DNA of 64,000 nucleotides from Vibrio syngnathi (GTDB lineage: Bacteria > Pseudomonadota > Gammaproteobacteria > Enterobacterales > Vibrionaceae). Numbering within the stretch: position 1 is the first letter of the stretch; every line of letters starts with the position of its first letter. Both the position numbers and the translations under genes were made by a program. The stretch covers positions 1,178,001 through 1,242,000 of the forward strand of contig NZ_CP017916.1 in the NCBI RefSeq assembly GCF_002119525.1, read 5' to 3'. This document shows positions 37,169-46,658 of the stretch, in pieces. The notes beneath the pieces are model-generated. The model was not told the DNA's origin and ran no database searches. It was given only the letters and a program-made list of their open reading frames with translations.

Positions 37169-37951
37169 ATGGCAATGATGAAAAAGATAATACTAGGACT
37201 CGCTTGTGCGGCCGCTTTACTTGGTACCACGGTGCAGGCGAAAGAAATCCGCTTGGCGTCAGACTTTACCTATCCGCCATTCAACTATAAAAACAGTGAC
37301 GGTGTGCCTGTCGGGTTTGATATTGAGATAGCTGACGCTTTGTGTGAGCAAGCTAAATTAGACTGTACTTGGGTTTCACAAAGTTGGGACTCGCTAATTC
37401 CAAGTTTATTGGCGAGAAAGTCAGATGTGATTATGGCTTCGATGCGTATTACTGAAGAGCGTAAGCGCAAGATTTTGTTTACTGACAAGTACTACCAAAC
37501 TCCAGCCGTGTTTGTTGCAGCTAAAAGCGTGGAGTTCAGCGTAGATGAGGCAGGCTTAACAGGCAAAACCATCGGTGTTCAGCAAGGTACGATTCACGAT
37601 CGCTACGTAACCGACAAGTTTGGCGATGTGGCAAACATTAAGCGTTATACCGGCCAAGATGAAGTGTATTTGGATCTGCAAAACGGTCGTCTAGATCTAA
37701 CCTTTGGCAATTCAGATCAACTTTCATTGGCTTTCTTAGATAAGAAAGAAGGTGAGGGCTTTGAATTCAAGGGTAAAGCGGTAACAGACAAAGCCTACAT
37801 TGGCGAAGGTACGGCTTTAGCACTAAGAAAGCAGGATTCAAAACTGGCGAAACAATTCAATGCCGCGATTGAAGAGATTAGAGCAAACGGTACCTACGAC
37901 AAGATAGCCTCTAAGTACTTCACTTTTGATATCTATGGCGCTGATTTGTAA
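37169..37951 (+). CDS. Polar amino acid ABC transporter substrate-binding protein
   Basis: A 260-residue periplasmic binding protein of the SBP_bac_3 family, of the lysine/arginine/ornithine or histidine type. The signal peptide ends about residue 24 (GTTVQA). Family blocks are IRLASDFTYPPFNYKNSDG, VPVGFDIEIADALCEQ, RKSDVIMASMRITEERK and GKTIGVQQGTIHDRY. Starts at 37169, 37175 or 37178 are possible; the third gives the cleaner MKKIILGLACAA signal. It follows the aminotransferase after one base, so they are one operon. No permease or ATPase gene is adjacent, so it must share a transporter or act as a sensor partner. Confidence 0.88.
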   Translation: MAMMKKIILGLACAAALLGTTVQAKEIRLASDFTYPPFNYKNSDGVPVGFDIEIADALCEQAKLDCTWVSQSWDSLIPSLLARKSDVIMASMRITEERKRKILFTDKYYQTPAVFVAAKSVEFSVDEAGLTGKTIGVQQGTIHDRYVTDKFGDVANIKRYTGQDEVYLDLQNGRLDLTFGNSDQLSLAFLDKKEGEGFEFKGKAVTDKAYIGEGTALALRKQDSKLAKQFNAAIEEIRANGTYDKIASKYFTFDIYGADL

Positions 37952-37980
37952 TTCGCCTAGCATCTGAAAGTAGAACACCA

Positions 37981-38017
37981 AAAAAATCCGAGGGCTGTGA
38001 GGCTCTCGGATTTTTTG
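37981..38017 (+). terminator. Rho-independent terminator
   Basis: An A-run, stem AATCCGAG.../...CTCGGATT with a GC-rich inner part, and a T-run (38011-38016), 30 bases after the binding-protein gene. Confidence 0.88.
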
Positions 38018-38169
38018 TTTCTTAAAACTGTCATTATGGGTTTTGAGGTGTTTAAACTTGGGTGAACGATTGCGTTAAACAGAAGTTCCATATTGTTCAG
38101 TGCAAATTGGTGAGTCGAGACTGTGAATAAGATATAAGGTGCACTAATTAATAAAACTCTAGGTTATTC

Positions 38170-41100
38170 ATGTTCCGCGCTTTTAATCTACTTTCTCTAA
38201 TTATCCTGGCTTCTTCCGTATCTTTTTACGTTAAGGCTAGTGGTTCGATTACAATCGGAGTTCAAACCTCAGGATTTTCTCCGTACGTTGTTGTCCAAGA
38301 GGGGGAGGTTTCGGGATTATTACCTGAATTGACCGGTTTCTATGCAGAGCGTGAGTTGAATGGCTTGGAGTTTGTCGGTTTTCATTCGCCGTCGGATCTA
38401 AATAACGTACTTAAAACTGAACAAGTTGATGCCATTATTACGGCTGAACAAAATGTTTCTAGTAGCGGTGTTATTTACTCTAAACCTATCTTATCTAGTC
38501 GAATGGTTAGCCTAAGTAGTGAGCCTATTGAAAGCCACTTATTAATGAAGGGACGAAACCTAGCTTATTTTGAAGACTCGAGTAACGCGTCTTCTGTGAA
38601 ATCGCTTCTCCCATTTTCTTCTTTTAAGTCATATTCATCCTATCAAACCGCGATTGCTGCTGTAGCTCGAGAGAACGCGTTAGCCATTGTTGATGATGGA
38701 GTGTTACTGCACAACAAGTTAATGAATAGCCCCTATGAGTTATTTTTGTCGGTCAACTTACATGATGGTTTACCCTTAAATAATTATGTTATTGCCTTGC
38801 TGGATACGACTGAAAATAGGAAGTTGCTGGGTATTATCAACAACGCTATAAACCAAGATAACTCAAGCAAGCTTGTTAATATTCGCAAAAAGTGGTTGAA
38901 CGAAATACAAAGGCGTCTTCTGTTAGTCGTTAGTAAAAACAAGCTGCTATTAACTGAAAAAGAACAGCAGTTCCTGCTTCTTAATCCGAACATATATGTA
39001 TCATCGACGGCAGACTCTAAGCCTATATCTTTCATGAATAGTGAAGGTAAGCCTGATGGTATTTCGATTGATATATTGAGTGAAATATCCCGACTTACGG
39101 GGTTAAACTTTATTTACGACAACGACCTCGATTTACAGGGTAACCAAGCTCATCCAGTTTCTCTTCCAGTAATTCATACTAAGGCGACACCTTCTACTGG
39201 TGACGATGAGCATCACCTCTATTCTAAGCCTTTCATGGTTGAGCCGTGGGCACTGGTTGGTAAAAGTGATACGAGTAAATTGGCGGTATTCGGTGAGTTA
39301 ACGAAGAGCTCCGTTATTGGAACTATAAACGACAGTGTCGGAATAGAGCTTGTGAAACGCTATTGTGAGGCTTGCCCAATTAAGACCTATAGCTCTGAGT
39401 TGCTTTTGCTCGATGCCGTGGATACAGGAGAGGTAGACTCAGCGATGCTTTCGCTCTATTTAGCGTCTCCTCTATTACAGGGCCAGTATTCAGGGTACTT
39501 ACGCGTAACAAGCCTGCTATCTAAAGACAACGATATTCCAGTCGCCTACAGTGTCGAAGCCGACCAAGAAGTGCTGAACAATATTATTAACAAAGCGCTG
39601 TTCGCCATACCTCATCACAAGTATCAGCAGATCAAGAAGCATTGGTTGGATGTGTCTTATGAATCAGGCGTGGATACGGCAGATGTTATCTTGGGTGCTG
39701 CCATTTTAATCTCTGTCGCATCGGTGCTCATTATGCTTGTAATGGCATGGAGCTGGAAACTAAGACGTGAAGTTGAAGATCGAAAGCGAACTGAATCCGC
39801 TCTCAAACATCAAGTGGAGTTCGAGCGTTCATTGTTGGACGCAATGCCGTTTCCTATTGTTGTGCGTAACTTGGATAACCAGATAATCAGTCTGAACAGT
39901 GCCGCGCAGCAGCTTACTGGTTTTGAGTTGATCGAAGGAAGCATCGTTAATAACTCCGATGAAGACACAATGATCCATCACGGGGTTGTTTTACCTCGCT
40001 TAGAAAAAGAAGTCGTTTCGCCGCAAGGCAGTAAACACTACGCGTATTGGAAGTGCCCTTATATCTCCAACGGGAATATCGAAGGCTCAGTGACCATTCT
40101 TGATGATCTTACTGAGCTTTACGAAGCGAAAAAAATTGCAAAAAGTGCCGATGACCGAGTACAGAAACTGGCGAACAATTTGCATGGCGCGGTTATACAG
40201 CATATTCAGCCCAAACGAAGTCTTCACGATATTGAATTCGTCTTTATTAGTAATGGGGTAGAGGAGCTTTTAGGGCTTACTCCTGCTCAATTGCGCCGCT
40301 CTCCAATTAGTTTTTTCGCACCGCTTAATGCTCAGGATCGTCGAACCTTAATTAAGAAGGTACGTAGTGGAAATAAAGAGGGAAAACTAAGCCTCGATAT
40401 TGGAGTGAATATTGATAACCAAAACCGATGGCTCAATTTGCAGAGTAAGATTTCTGATCTTGGTGATTATTATGAATGGGACTCTGTTCTTACTGATATC
40501 ACTGAGCTAAAACAACAGCAAGAAGAGCTAACACAAGCAAGACAAAGTGCTATCGCTGCCACAGAGGCAAAGTCTCGATTTTTGGCAAACATGAGTCATG
40601 AAATCCGAACTCCATTGGGAGGGATTGTTAGCTTGTTGGAATTGTCAGAGCAATATGAAGTTGATTATGAAGTTCAAAAAATCCATACAACGCTGAGCCA
40701 ATCTGCGAATAACCTACTGCATATTGTTAACGATATACTCGATTTCTCGAAGATTGAAGCCGGTAAGCTGACCCTAGATTATCAGCCTGCAAGCCTAGAT
40801 ACATTGACTCTTAGAGTGACTCAGTTGCAGGCGAGGCAAGCTCACGCCAAAGGGTTACAGTTCAAATTTTGGTTAGACCCTGAGTTGAATGATTTAGTCT
40901 TAATGGATGACATTCGTATTGGGCAAGTTCTGAATAATTTGTTGAGCAATGCCATTAAATTTACAGAATATGGAACCGTAGGTTTAGCGGCAAAGTTACT
41001 CGACCTGGATGGTGAACAGCAACAAATTTGTTTCGAGGTGTTTGACAGTGGTATTGGCATCAGTGAAGAACACATTCGAAACCTATTCCAACCTTTTGTT

Positions 41101-42462
41101 CAAGCCGATGAAGGAACCACGAGGAAATATGGTGGTTCAGGCCTTGGTTTGACTATCTCGAAGCAACTTATTGAACAAATGGGTGGCAGTCTTAACGTAA
41201 CGAGTAAGATCAACATTGGTTCAACGTTCTCTATTACGCTGCCGCTTAAAACGCTCGCTGAAAATAACAGAGCGGACATGAATGGCAAGGTGGCGCTACT
41301 TACCAAAACGTTCATGCAGCAATCTGAATTAGAGAACTATCTAACCTCTTGGGGTATTAAGGTTATTTCAAAGAATGTTCAGGTGACTAAAGAGCTCGCA
41401 TACTGGGTCGATACCATTGAGCCTGATTTTGTGTTTATTCCTCATGAGCTAGATCAGAGCATTGATACGTTCGCCGAAAGCGTGCAGTTTATTTGTGTCA
41501 GTGAACAAGGAATGCTTTCGCCTGCTCCATGCAAATTGGGCTGGAATCTGTCAGCAAACCCATTGTTGCCTTCGCAGTTGATGCACTGTTTGCACAACTG
41601 TCCTGCGTTTGTGGAAGATGTTGTCCAAGATGATAATAATCTGAAATTGAGTACTGAGTCGCGCGAGTCTGCCAAACAGAATCAAAGACTTATCTTAATA
41701 GCGGAAGATCACCCAATCAATCAACAGATAATTCTTCAACAAATTGAGCAATTAGGTTTCCATGCCGACATGGTAGATAACGGCAAGGAAGCACTTGTTG
41801 CCTTAGATAATGAAGATTATGGGCTGCTAATTACCGATTGCCACATGCCTGAGATGGATGGCTACGAATTAACGAGGCAGATCCGAGTAAAAGAGCAGAC
41901 CCAAAACCAACCTCGTCTTCCGATCATTGCGTTAACCGCAAACGCTGTGCAAGGGGAAAATGATAAGTGCTTTGAGATTGGTATGGATGACTTCTTATCA
42001 AAACCAACCAAATTAAGGGTGATTGGCGACACCATAATCAAACATCTTGATAAGGTGCAATCTGTTGTCGATAAGCCTTGTATTAGTTCCTCGGAGCCTA
42101 AAAGTGAGCCGAGCTCTGCTCCGATTGATCTCGCCAACTTAACCGAATTGTTTGGTGACCAAGATCTCGTCATGCAGATCATCACTGACTTTATCAAGAG
42201 CCATCAAGCTGACATGCCTCTGCTTCAAGCTGCGTGTGAACAGCGAGATCTCGAAGCCATTAAACAGGTAGCTCATAAGATGAAGGGAGCTGCAAAAATG
42301 GTAGGCACAGAGGACATTGCCAATCAATTGCAAACAATGGAATTGGTCTCCTTAAGTGACTTAGATGGTATTCAAGCACATTACGATAACCTCGAACAGC
42401 TGACGAACCAATTGAAGACTTATTGTTCAGAATCAATCAAACCATTTAAGGAGCTACCATGA
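38170..42462 (+). CDS. BvgS-type hybrid phosphorelay sensor kinase
   Basis: A 1430-residue unorthodox kinase. Order: signal peptide (about 1-24); two tandem periplasmic SBP_bac_3 venus-flytrap domains (about 25-250 and 270-490, the second opening with FMNSEGKPDGISIDILSEI); a transmembrane helix (about 507-530); two PAS domains (about 550-640 and 670-780); HisKA with NMSHEIRTPLGG (His near 809); HATPase with FDSGIGI and GSGLGLTI (near 988); a receiver domain with Asp in LLITDCHMPEMDG (near 1222) and Lys in SKPTK; and an HPt domain with VAHKMKGAAKMVG (His near 1367). All four phosphorelay residues are present. The stop overlaps the REC-EAL gene (ATGA), pointing to that protein as the output. 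The flytrap domains suggest a small periplasmic ligand such as an amino acid or nicotinate-like acid. Confidence 0.95.
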   Translation: MFRAFNLLSLIILASSVSFYVKASGSITIGVQTSGFSPYVVVQEGEVSGLLPELTGFYAERELNGLEFVGFHSPSDLNNVLKTEQVDAIITAEQNVSSSGVIYSKPILSSRMVSLSSEPIESHLLMKGRNLAYFEDSSNASSVKSLLPFSSFKSYSSYQTAIAAVARENALAIVDDGVLLHNKLMNSPYELFLSVNLHDGLPLNNYVIALLDTTENRKLLGIINNAINQDNSSKLVNIRKKWLNEIQRRLLLVVSKNKLLLTEKEQQFLLLNPNIYVSSTADSKPISFMNSEGKPDGISIDILSEISRLTGLNFIYDNDLDLQGNQAHPVSLPVIHTKATPSTGDDEHHLYSKPFMVEPWALVGKSDTSKLAVFGELTKSSVIGTINDSVGIELVKRYCEACPIKTYSSELLLLDAVDTGEVDSAMLSLYLASPLLQGQYSGYLRVTSLLSKDNDIPVAYSVEADQEVLNNIINKALFAIPHHKYQQIKKHWLDVSYESGVDTADVILGAAILISVASVLIMLVMAWSWKLRREVEDRKRTESALKHQVEFERSLLDAMPFPIVVRNLDNQIISLNSAAQQLTGFELIEGSIVNNSDEDTMIHHGVVLPRLEKEVVSPQGSKHYAYWKCPYISNGNIEGSVTILDDLTELYEAKKIAKSADDRVQKLANNLHGAVIQHIQPKRSLHDIEFVFISNGVEELLGLTPAQLRRSPISFFAPLNAQDRRTLIKKVRSGNKEGKLSLDIGVNIDNQNRWLNLQSKISDLGDYYEWDSVLTDITELKQQQEELTQARQSAIAATEAKSRFLANMSHEIRTPLGGIVSLLELSEQYEVDYEVQKIHTTLSQSANNLLHIVNDILDFSKIEAGKLTLDYQPASLDTLTLRVTQLQARQAHAKGLQFKFWLDPELNDLVLMDDIRIGQVLNNLLSNAIKFTEYGTVGLAAKLLDLDGEQQQICFEVFDSGIGISEEHIRNLFQPFVQADEGTTRKYGGSGLGLTISKQLIEQMGGSLNVTSKINIGSTFSITLPLKTLAENNRADMNGKVALLTKTFMQQSELENYLTSWGIKVISKNVQVTKELAYWVDTIEPDFVFIPHELDQSIDTFAESVQFICVSEQGMLSPAPCKLGWNLSANPLLPSQLMHCLHNCPAFVEDVVQDDNNLKLSTESRESAKQNQRLILIAEDHPINQQIILQQIEQLGFHADMVDNGKEALVALDNEDYGLLITDCHMPEMDGYELTRQIRVKEQTQNQPRLPIIALTANAVQGENDKCFEIGMDDFLSKPTKLRVIGDTIIKHLDKVQSVVDKPCISSSEPKSEPSSAPIDLANLTELFGDQDLVMQIITDFIKSHQADMPLLQAACEQRDLEAIKQVAHKMKGAAKMVGTEDIANQLQTMELVSLSDLDGIQAHYDNLEQLTNQLKTYCSESIKPFKELP

Positions 42463-43664
42463 ACCAGCATGTTGTAGTGATAGAAGATCACCCTTTTCAA
42501 TTGAATGTAATGGGGATGGTTTTAAAGAGTTTGGGTATGGAAAATATCCAACCTTTTGAATGTGGATATAAGGCTCTAGAGTTTATTGAAGCCTCTTCTG
42601 TCGATTTGATCTTATGTGATCTGAATATGCCGATGATCGATGGTATCGAACTCCTAAAACGCCTTGCTGAGGCCGATTTTCAAGGCAATATCATCATCAC
42701 AAGTGCGGAAAGCAAAACAGTGCTCGATGCCGCAAGGAAGATGTGTAAAGCGTTTAACCTGAATTTGCTTGGTGTTCTTGAGAAGCCAATAGCAAAAGAG
42801 TCGCTGTCAAAGTTAATTAACCTTAACTCTACAAAAGAAGCGGCTGCTTCCAATTCTAATAGCGACATCGTTATTACGGATGAAGACATAGCAAAAGCGG
42901 TAAGCAACCAAGAGTTTATGTTCTATTACCAACCGATAGTGTGTATCCATAGTGGTGAATGGCGAGAAAGTGAATCGCTAATTCGATGGCAGCACCCTCG
43001 TTATGGCGTACTCAGCCCTTTTTTCTTTTTGTCTCGGTTACTTGAGTCAGGAAAAATGGGAGAGGTGATGAAGTATTTAATCAATCAAGCGATCAATGAG
43101 AAGTCATTTCTCGGAGAGCGGAGATTTGCAATAAACCTGACAGCTAAAGATATTATTGACGGTGATATTGTTGATTATATCTTCGCTTTGATCGACCAAG
43201 GTGAACTTGAGACAGAGCAGATAAAATTGGAATTAACAGAATCTGATTTAGTTGAAAGTGTCGCTCTTGCTTTAGCGTCCACCACGAGGATCTGCATGCG
43301 TGGTATTCCCCTGGCGATTGACGACTTTGGAACAGGTTACTCTTCACTCAAGCAATTAGATGACCTGCCATTTTCAGCACTGAAACTGGATATCGACTTT
43401 GTGAAAAACATTCAGAGCAGTCGTTCAAGCCATGCCATTGTTCGCGCTACTCTCTACTTGGCTCACTTATTAGAACTGAGTACGGTTGCTGAAGGGGTTG
43501 AGGATCATTCTCTTTGGATGGACATTCGTGAAATCAGTAATGTCGACACATTGGTTCAGGGCTATTTTATCGCTCGTCCAATGCCTGCTCGTAAACTATT
43601 AGAGTGGAAAGAAGACTGGGACAGAAAAATTAAAGAGCTGAACTTAATTAAAGAAATTAAATAA
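42459..43664 (+). CDS. REC-EAL response regulator, predicted c-di-GMP phosphodiesterase
   Basis: A 401-residue cytoplasmic regulator that would degrade cyclic di-GMP when phosphorylated. The receiver domain (about 1-125) has the acidic pair in VVVIEDHPFQLN, the acceptor Asp in LILCDLNMPMIDG (near 52), Ser in ITSAES and Lys in EKPIAK. The EAL domain (about 145-395) carries ESL in place of the usual EAL (SESLIRWQHP), AINLT, ELTESDL, the DDFGTGYSSLKQ loop, KLDIDFV, AEGVED and VQGYFIARPMP. The metal and base residues appear intact, so it is probably active. There is no DNA-binding domain, unlike VieA. The layout matches RocR-type REC-EAL proteins and it overlaps the BvgS-type kinase gene by four bases. 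Confidence 0.94.
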   Translation: MNQHVVVIEDHPFQLNVMGMVLKSLGMENIQPFECGYKALEFIEASSVDLILCDLNMPMIDGIELLKRLAEADFQGNIIITSAESKTVLDAARKMCKAFNLNLLGVLEKPIAKESLSKLINLNSTKEAAASNSNSDIVITDEDIAKAVSNQEFMFYYQPIVCIHSGEWRESESLIRWQHPRYGVLSPFFFLSRLLESGKMGEVMKYLINQAINEKSFLGERRFAINLTAKDIIDGDIVDYIFALIDQGELETEQIKLELTESDLVESVALALASTTRICMRGIPLAIDDFGTGYSSLKQLDDLPFSALKLDIDFVKNIQSSRSSHAIVRATLYLAHLLELSTVAEGVEDHSLWMDIREISNVDTLVQGYFIARPMPARKLLEWKEDWDRKIKELNLIKEIK

Positions 43665-43767
43665 GCGGGCTTTGAACATAACGGTAAATTTGTTTAGTGA
43701 ATGTGTTCGCTATTAAATATGAACAAACGTTACCATCAGCCACAACCAGCGCTAATGAAAAAACCTT

Positions 43768-45387
43768 ATGCTATTGTCTCGCTATATCAACATTAAAGTA
43801 CAGTTTATTGTACTGCTCTCAATAATATCTCTTAGCCTAGCTGCCATTATCTCGATAAATGTCTTTATTCATAATGATAATAGTCAGCGCCTAAAGCAGT
43901 TAGAGTCAAGTTACTACCCTGCACTTGAGCATGCGACGAAAATATATTCTCTTTTACCTAACGTGAAGCAACAGTTCGAAGCTGCTGTCGTGATGGAAGA
44001 TGAGCAAGCTCTCGATTTTGCACGTCAAATTTCTTCTGAACTTCAAATTGAAGCGAGTCGTGGTGCCGATGTTTTACCTTCACAAGCGACAGCTTTTAAT
44101 AAACTGTCACAACAACTAGCAAGGTACACGGATTCTGCGTACGCGCTGAGCGAAGATTTTATTAATCTCAATGACTCTTTCGAGAGCCTGACCTCCAGAG
44201 CGAACCAACTTAGCACTGAATATGATTCATTAGTTGCGTTAAGCGAGACGTTACGTGCATCCGCGAGTCAGAAGGTCGTAGACACTATCTTGCACTCTGA
44301 AAAAGCCGCTAACGACGCTGCTAATCAATCTATTTGGTTAGGTGTGTTCTTTTTGATGTCTGTTATTTCTGTTGGTTACGCAATATTCAAGTCGGTTATT
44401 AGCTCAATATTGCTTGTGACAGAAAAGATGAAGGCGATTGCGACAGGGGATGGTGACTTAACGGTACGCATCGACTACGCAGGAAAAGATGAGATATCAA
44501 CACTTGTTGAGAGCTTTAATCAATTTATTGAAAAGCTACAAGGCATTATCGCGAGTACGTTAAGCATTGGACACGAGCTCGAGGTTGTCAGCGACAAGAT
44601 TCGTAGCGAGTCGAATCAAACCTTGGCTCTAAATAGCACTCAACGTGATCACATCGAAGAGGTTACCGAGGCGGTCAATAACATCATCGACCTCATAGAA
44701 CAAGTTGTTAACTTTGCATCGCATGCAGATTCTCAAGCACAAAAAGCCAACTCTAGTGCTCAAACAGGAACACAAGTGGTTCTTAAAACGAGTAAAGAAA
44801 TTGAAGAGCTTGCGACAAACATCCGTGATACGGCCTGTAAGTTGAAAGAACTCGATCAGAATGCAAGCAATGTTGGCTCAATACTAAACACAATACAAAG
44901 TGTCGCTGAGCAAACGAATTTGTTAGCACTAAATGCTGCAATTGAAGCTGCGCGAGCTGGTGAACATGGCCGAGGCTTTGCTGTTGTGTCCGACGAAGTG
45001 CGCGTGTTAGCGAACAATACTCAACAATCCGCAACAGAAATTAATGCCTTGTTGGTCGACCTTAAGTCCGGCTCTAACGCTGCTGTTGGCGCTATGGACC
45101 AAGGCTTAGCGAGCTCGTCACAGGCGGTTGGAGACGCGCAAAACGCGGGTGACTATCTATTAGAAATTAGTGGCCAGGTAGAAGAAATTACCGAGCTCAA
45201 CAAACAAATTGCAAGTACTACAGAGCATCAAGCTCGTGCTTCAAAACAAATCCACACCCATATGGATGATTTTAGACAGTGCTCTCATCAAGTGTCTCAG
45301 TCGACAGATCAACTCGAAGCTCTAAGTCACCAACTGAGTGGCATCGTTACAGAGCTGAGTAAATCAACATCACAATTTAAAGTATAA
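43768..45387 (+). CDS. Methyl-accepting chemotaxis protein
   Basis: A 539-residue inner-membrane chemoreceptor. A transmembrane helix (about 12-32), a helical periplasmic sensing domain (about 33-188, four-helix-bundle-like rather than Cache), a second helix (about 190-212), a HAMP domain (about 212-265, [16 protein letters not shown]), then the long cytoplasmic coiled coil with the signalling tip [19 protein letters not shown] followed by [19 protein letters not shown]. It ends STSQFKV without a CheR/CheB-tethering pentapeptide. It is followed 12 bases later by a porin and then a small PstS-like protein, so the three are likely one operon. The ligand is unknown. Confidence 0.92.
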   Translation: MLLSRYINIKVQFIVLLSIISLSLAAIISINVFIHNDNSQRLKQLESSYYPALEHATKIYSLLPNVKQQFEAAVVMEDEQALDFARQISSELQIEASRGADVLPSQATAFNKLSQQLARYTDSAYALSEDFINLNDSFESLTSRANQLSTEYDSLVALSETLRASASQKVVDTILHSEKAANDAANQSIWLGVFFLMSVISVGYAIFKSVISSILLVTEKMKAIATGDGDLTVRIDYAGKDEISTLVESFNQFIEKLQGIIASTLSIGHELEVVSDKIRSESNQTLALNSTQRDHIEEVTEAVNNIIDLIEQVVNFASHADSQAQKANSSAQTGTQVVLKTSKEIEELATNIRDTACKLKELDQNASNVGSILNTIQSVAEQTNLLALNAAIEAARAGEHGRGFAVVSDEVRVLANNTQQSATEINALLVDLKSGSNAAVGAMDQGLASSSQAVGDAQNAGDYLLEISGQVEEITELNKQIASTTEHQARASKQIHTHMDDFRQCSHQVSQSTDQLEALSHQLSGIVTELSKSTSQFKV

Positions 45388-45399
45388 CGGAGAACAACA

Positions 45400-46647
45400 A
45401 TGACTAACTCCTCTTTTCGCTTATTGCCGTTAGCGGTAGCACTTGCGACTTCATTCGCTGCACACGCTACAGATGAGCAAAAATTGGCTGAGCTTGAAAA
45501 CAAGGTCGCTATTCTTGAAGCAAAAGAACTAAATTCAGTCGCTGATAAATTTAGCTTCAATGGTTTTGCGTCTTTGAACATGCAACTTGGTAACAATAGC
45601 CATGGTTTCATGAAGTCACAAAACAAAGTACGCTTTGATGAAGGTTCTCTAATTGGTTTGCAAGGTGAGTTTGAAGTTAACGACTCTACTTCAGCTGTAG
45701 TGCAAATGGTTGCGCGCGGTAACAAGAAAGAAAACTGGACACCGGATGTTGAGTGGGCATTTCTAAGCCATAAAGTAACACCAAATTTGACAGTCCGTGG
45801 CGGTAAGCTACGTCTTCCTCTGTTCATGTACTCTGACTACCTAGAAGTGGGTTACGCTCAAACAAGCGTACGCGTACCTAGCGAAGTTTACGGTTCTGTG
45901 GTTCTTACTTCACTTACTGGTGGTGATTTCATCTATGACGTTGAGTTAGACGACAGCACAGTATCATTCCAAGGTTTCGTAGGTTCACAAAAGCTTTCAG
46001 CGTCTAAGCATAGCTACAATGCTGATACGCAGTTTGATGATATCGCTGGTGGTGTGATCAACTGGACAGATGATACTTGGACGCTACGTGCGGTTTACGC
46101 TCAAGCAGTAGTGAGCTCAACAACAAACTGGAACACAAACAACAAGTCTCTTCTAAACACAACGTTTAACGATGAGAAAGCGAAGTTCTACGGAATTGGT
46201 GGTCGATACGACAACGGTAACCTAGCGCTAGTTTCAGAAGTCACTCGTACCACGGTTGAAGGCTTCTACCACGATGTAGATTCTGCTTACCTAACAGCGG
46301 CTTACCGTGTGAACGAATTCACGCCTTACGTGACGGTTGCGCACATGGAAACGACGGATGATTCAGAGCGTAACAACCAAGTAAAACGTGCAGGTGCTAA
46401 TTACAAACAAAAACCTACGCTATCAGCGGCTTATGCTTACGGTTCTGCTGTCAAGGTTGCGAGCAACATGAATATCCAGCGCACAACTTACAGCATTGGT
46501 ACTCGTTGGGATTTCATGCCTAATATCGCGCTGAAAGGTGATGTTAGTTACCTAACTAACTTTGGTTCAACTAATGGTGGTGTTAACGCGTCTTACAAGA
46601 ACGAAGACAACATCTTGTACACGGTTAAAGTCGACGCTGTATTTTAA
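45400..46647 (+). CDS. Outer-membrane porin-like beta-barrel protein
   Basis: A 415-residue outer-membrane protein. A signal peptide of about 24 residues (ending FAAHA) is followed by a short coiled stretch (DEQKLAELENKVAILEAKE), which resembles the N-terminal helix of trimeric channel-type porins. The rest is alternating beta-strand sequence ending in AVF, the aromatic C-terminus recognised by the Bam machinery. It contains WTPDVEWAFLSHKVTPNLTV and RGGKLRLPLFMYSD, typical of substrate-specific diffusion porins. It lies between the chemoreceptor and the PstS-like gene with very short gaps (12 and 11 bases) and a good Shine-Dalgarno sequence. The substrate is unknown. Confidence 0.85.
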   Translation: MTNSSFRLLPLAVALATSFAAHATDEQKLAELENKVAILEAKELNSVADKFSFNGFASLNMQLGNNSHGFMKSQNKVRFDEGSLIGLQGEFEVNDSTSAVVQMVARGNKKENWTPDVEWAFLSHKVTPNLTVRGGKLRLPLFMYSDYLEVGYAQTSVRVPSEVYGSVVLTSLTGGDFIYDVELDDSTVSFQGFVGSQKLSASKHSYNADTQFDDIAGGVINWTDDTWTLRAVYAQAVVSSTTNWNTNNKSLLNTTFNDEKAKFYGIGGRYDNGNLALVSEVTRTTVEGFYHDVDSAYLTAAYRVNEFTPYVTVAHMETTDDSERNNQVKRAGANYKQKPTLSAAYAYGSAVKVASNMNIQRTTYSIGTRWDFMPNIALKGDVSYLTNFGSTNGGVNASYKNEDNILYTVKVDAVF

Positions 46648-46658
46648 GGAAGAGAATT

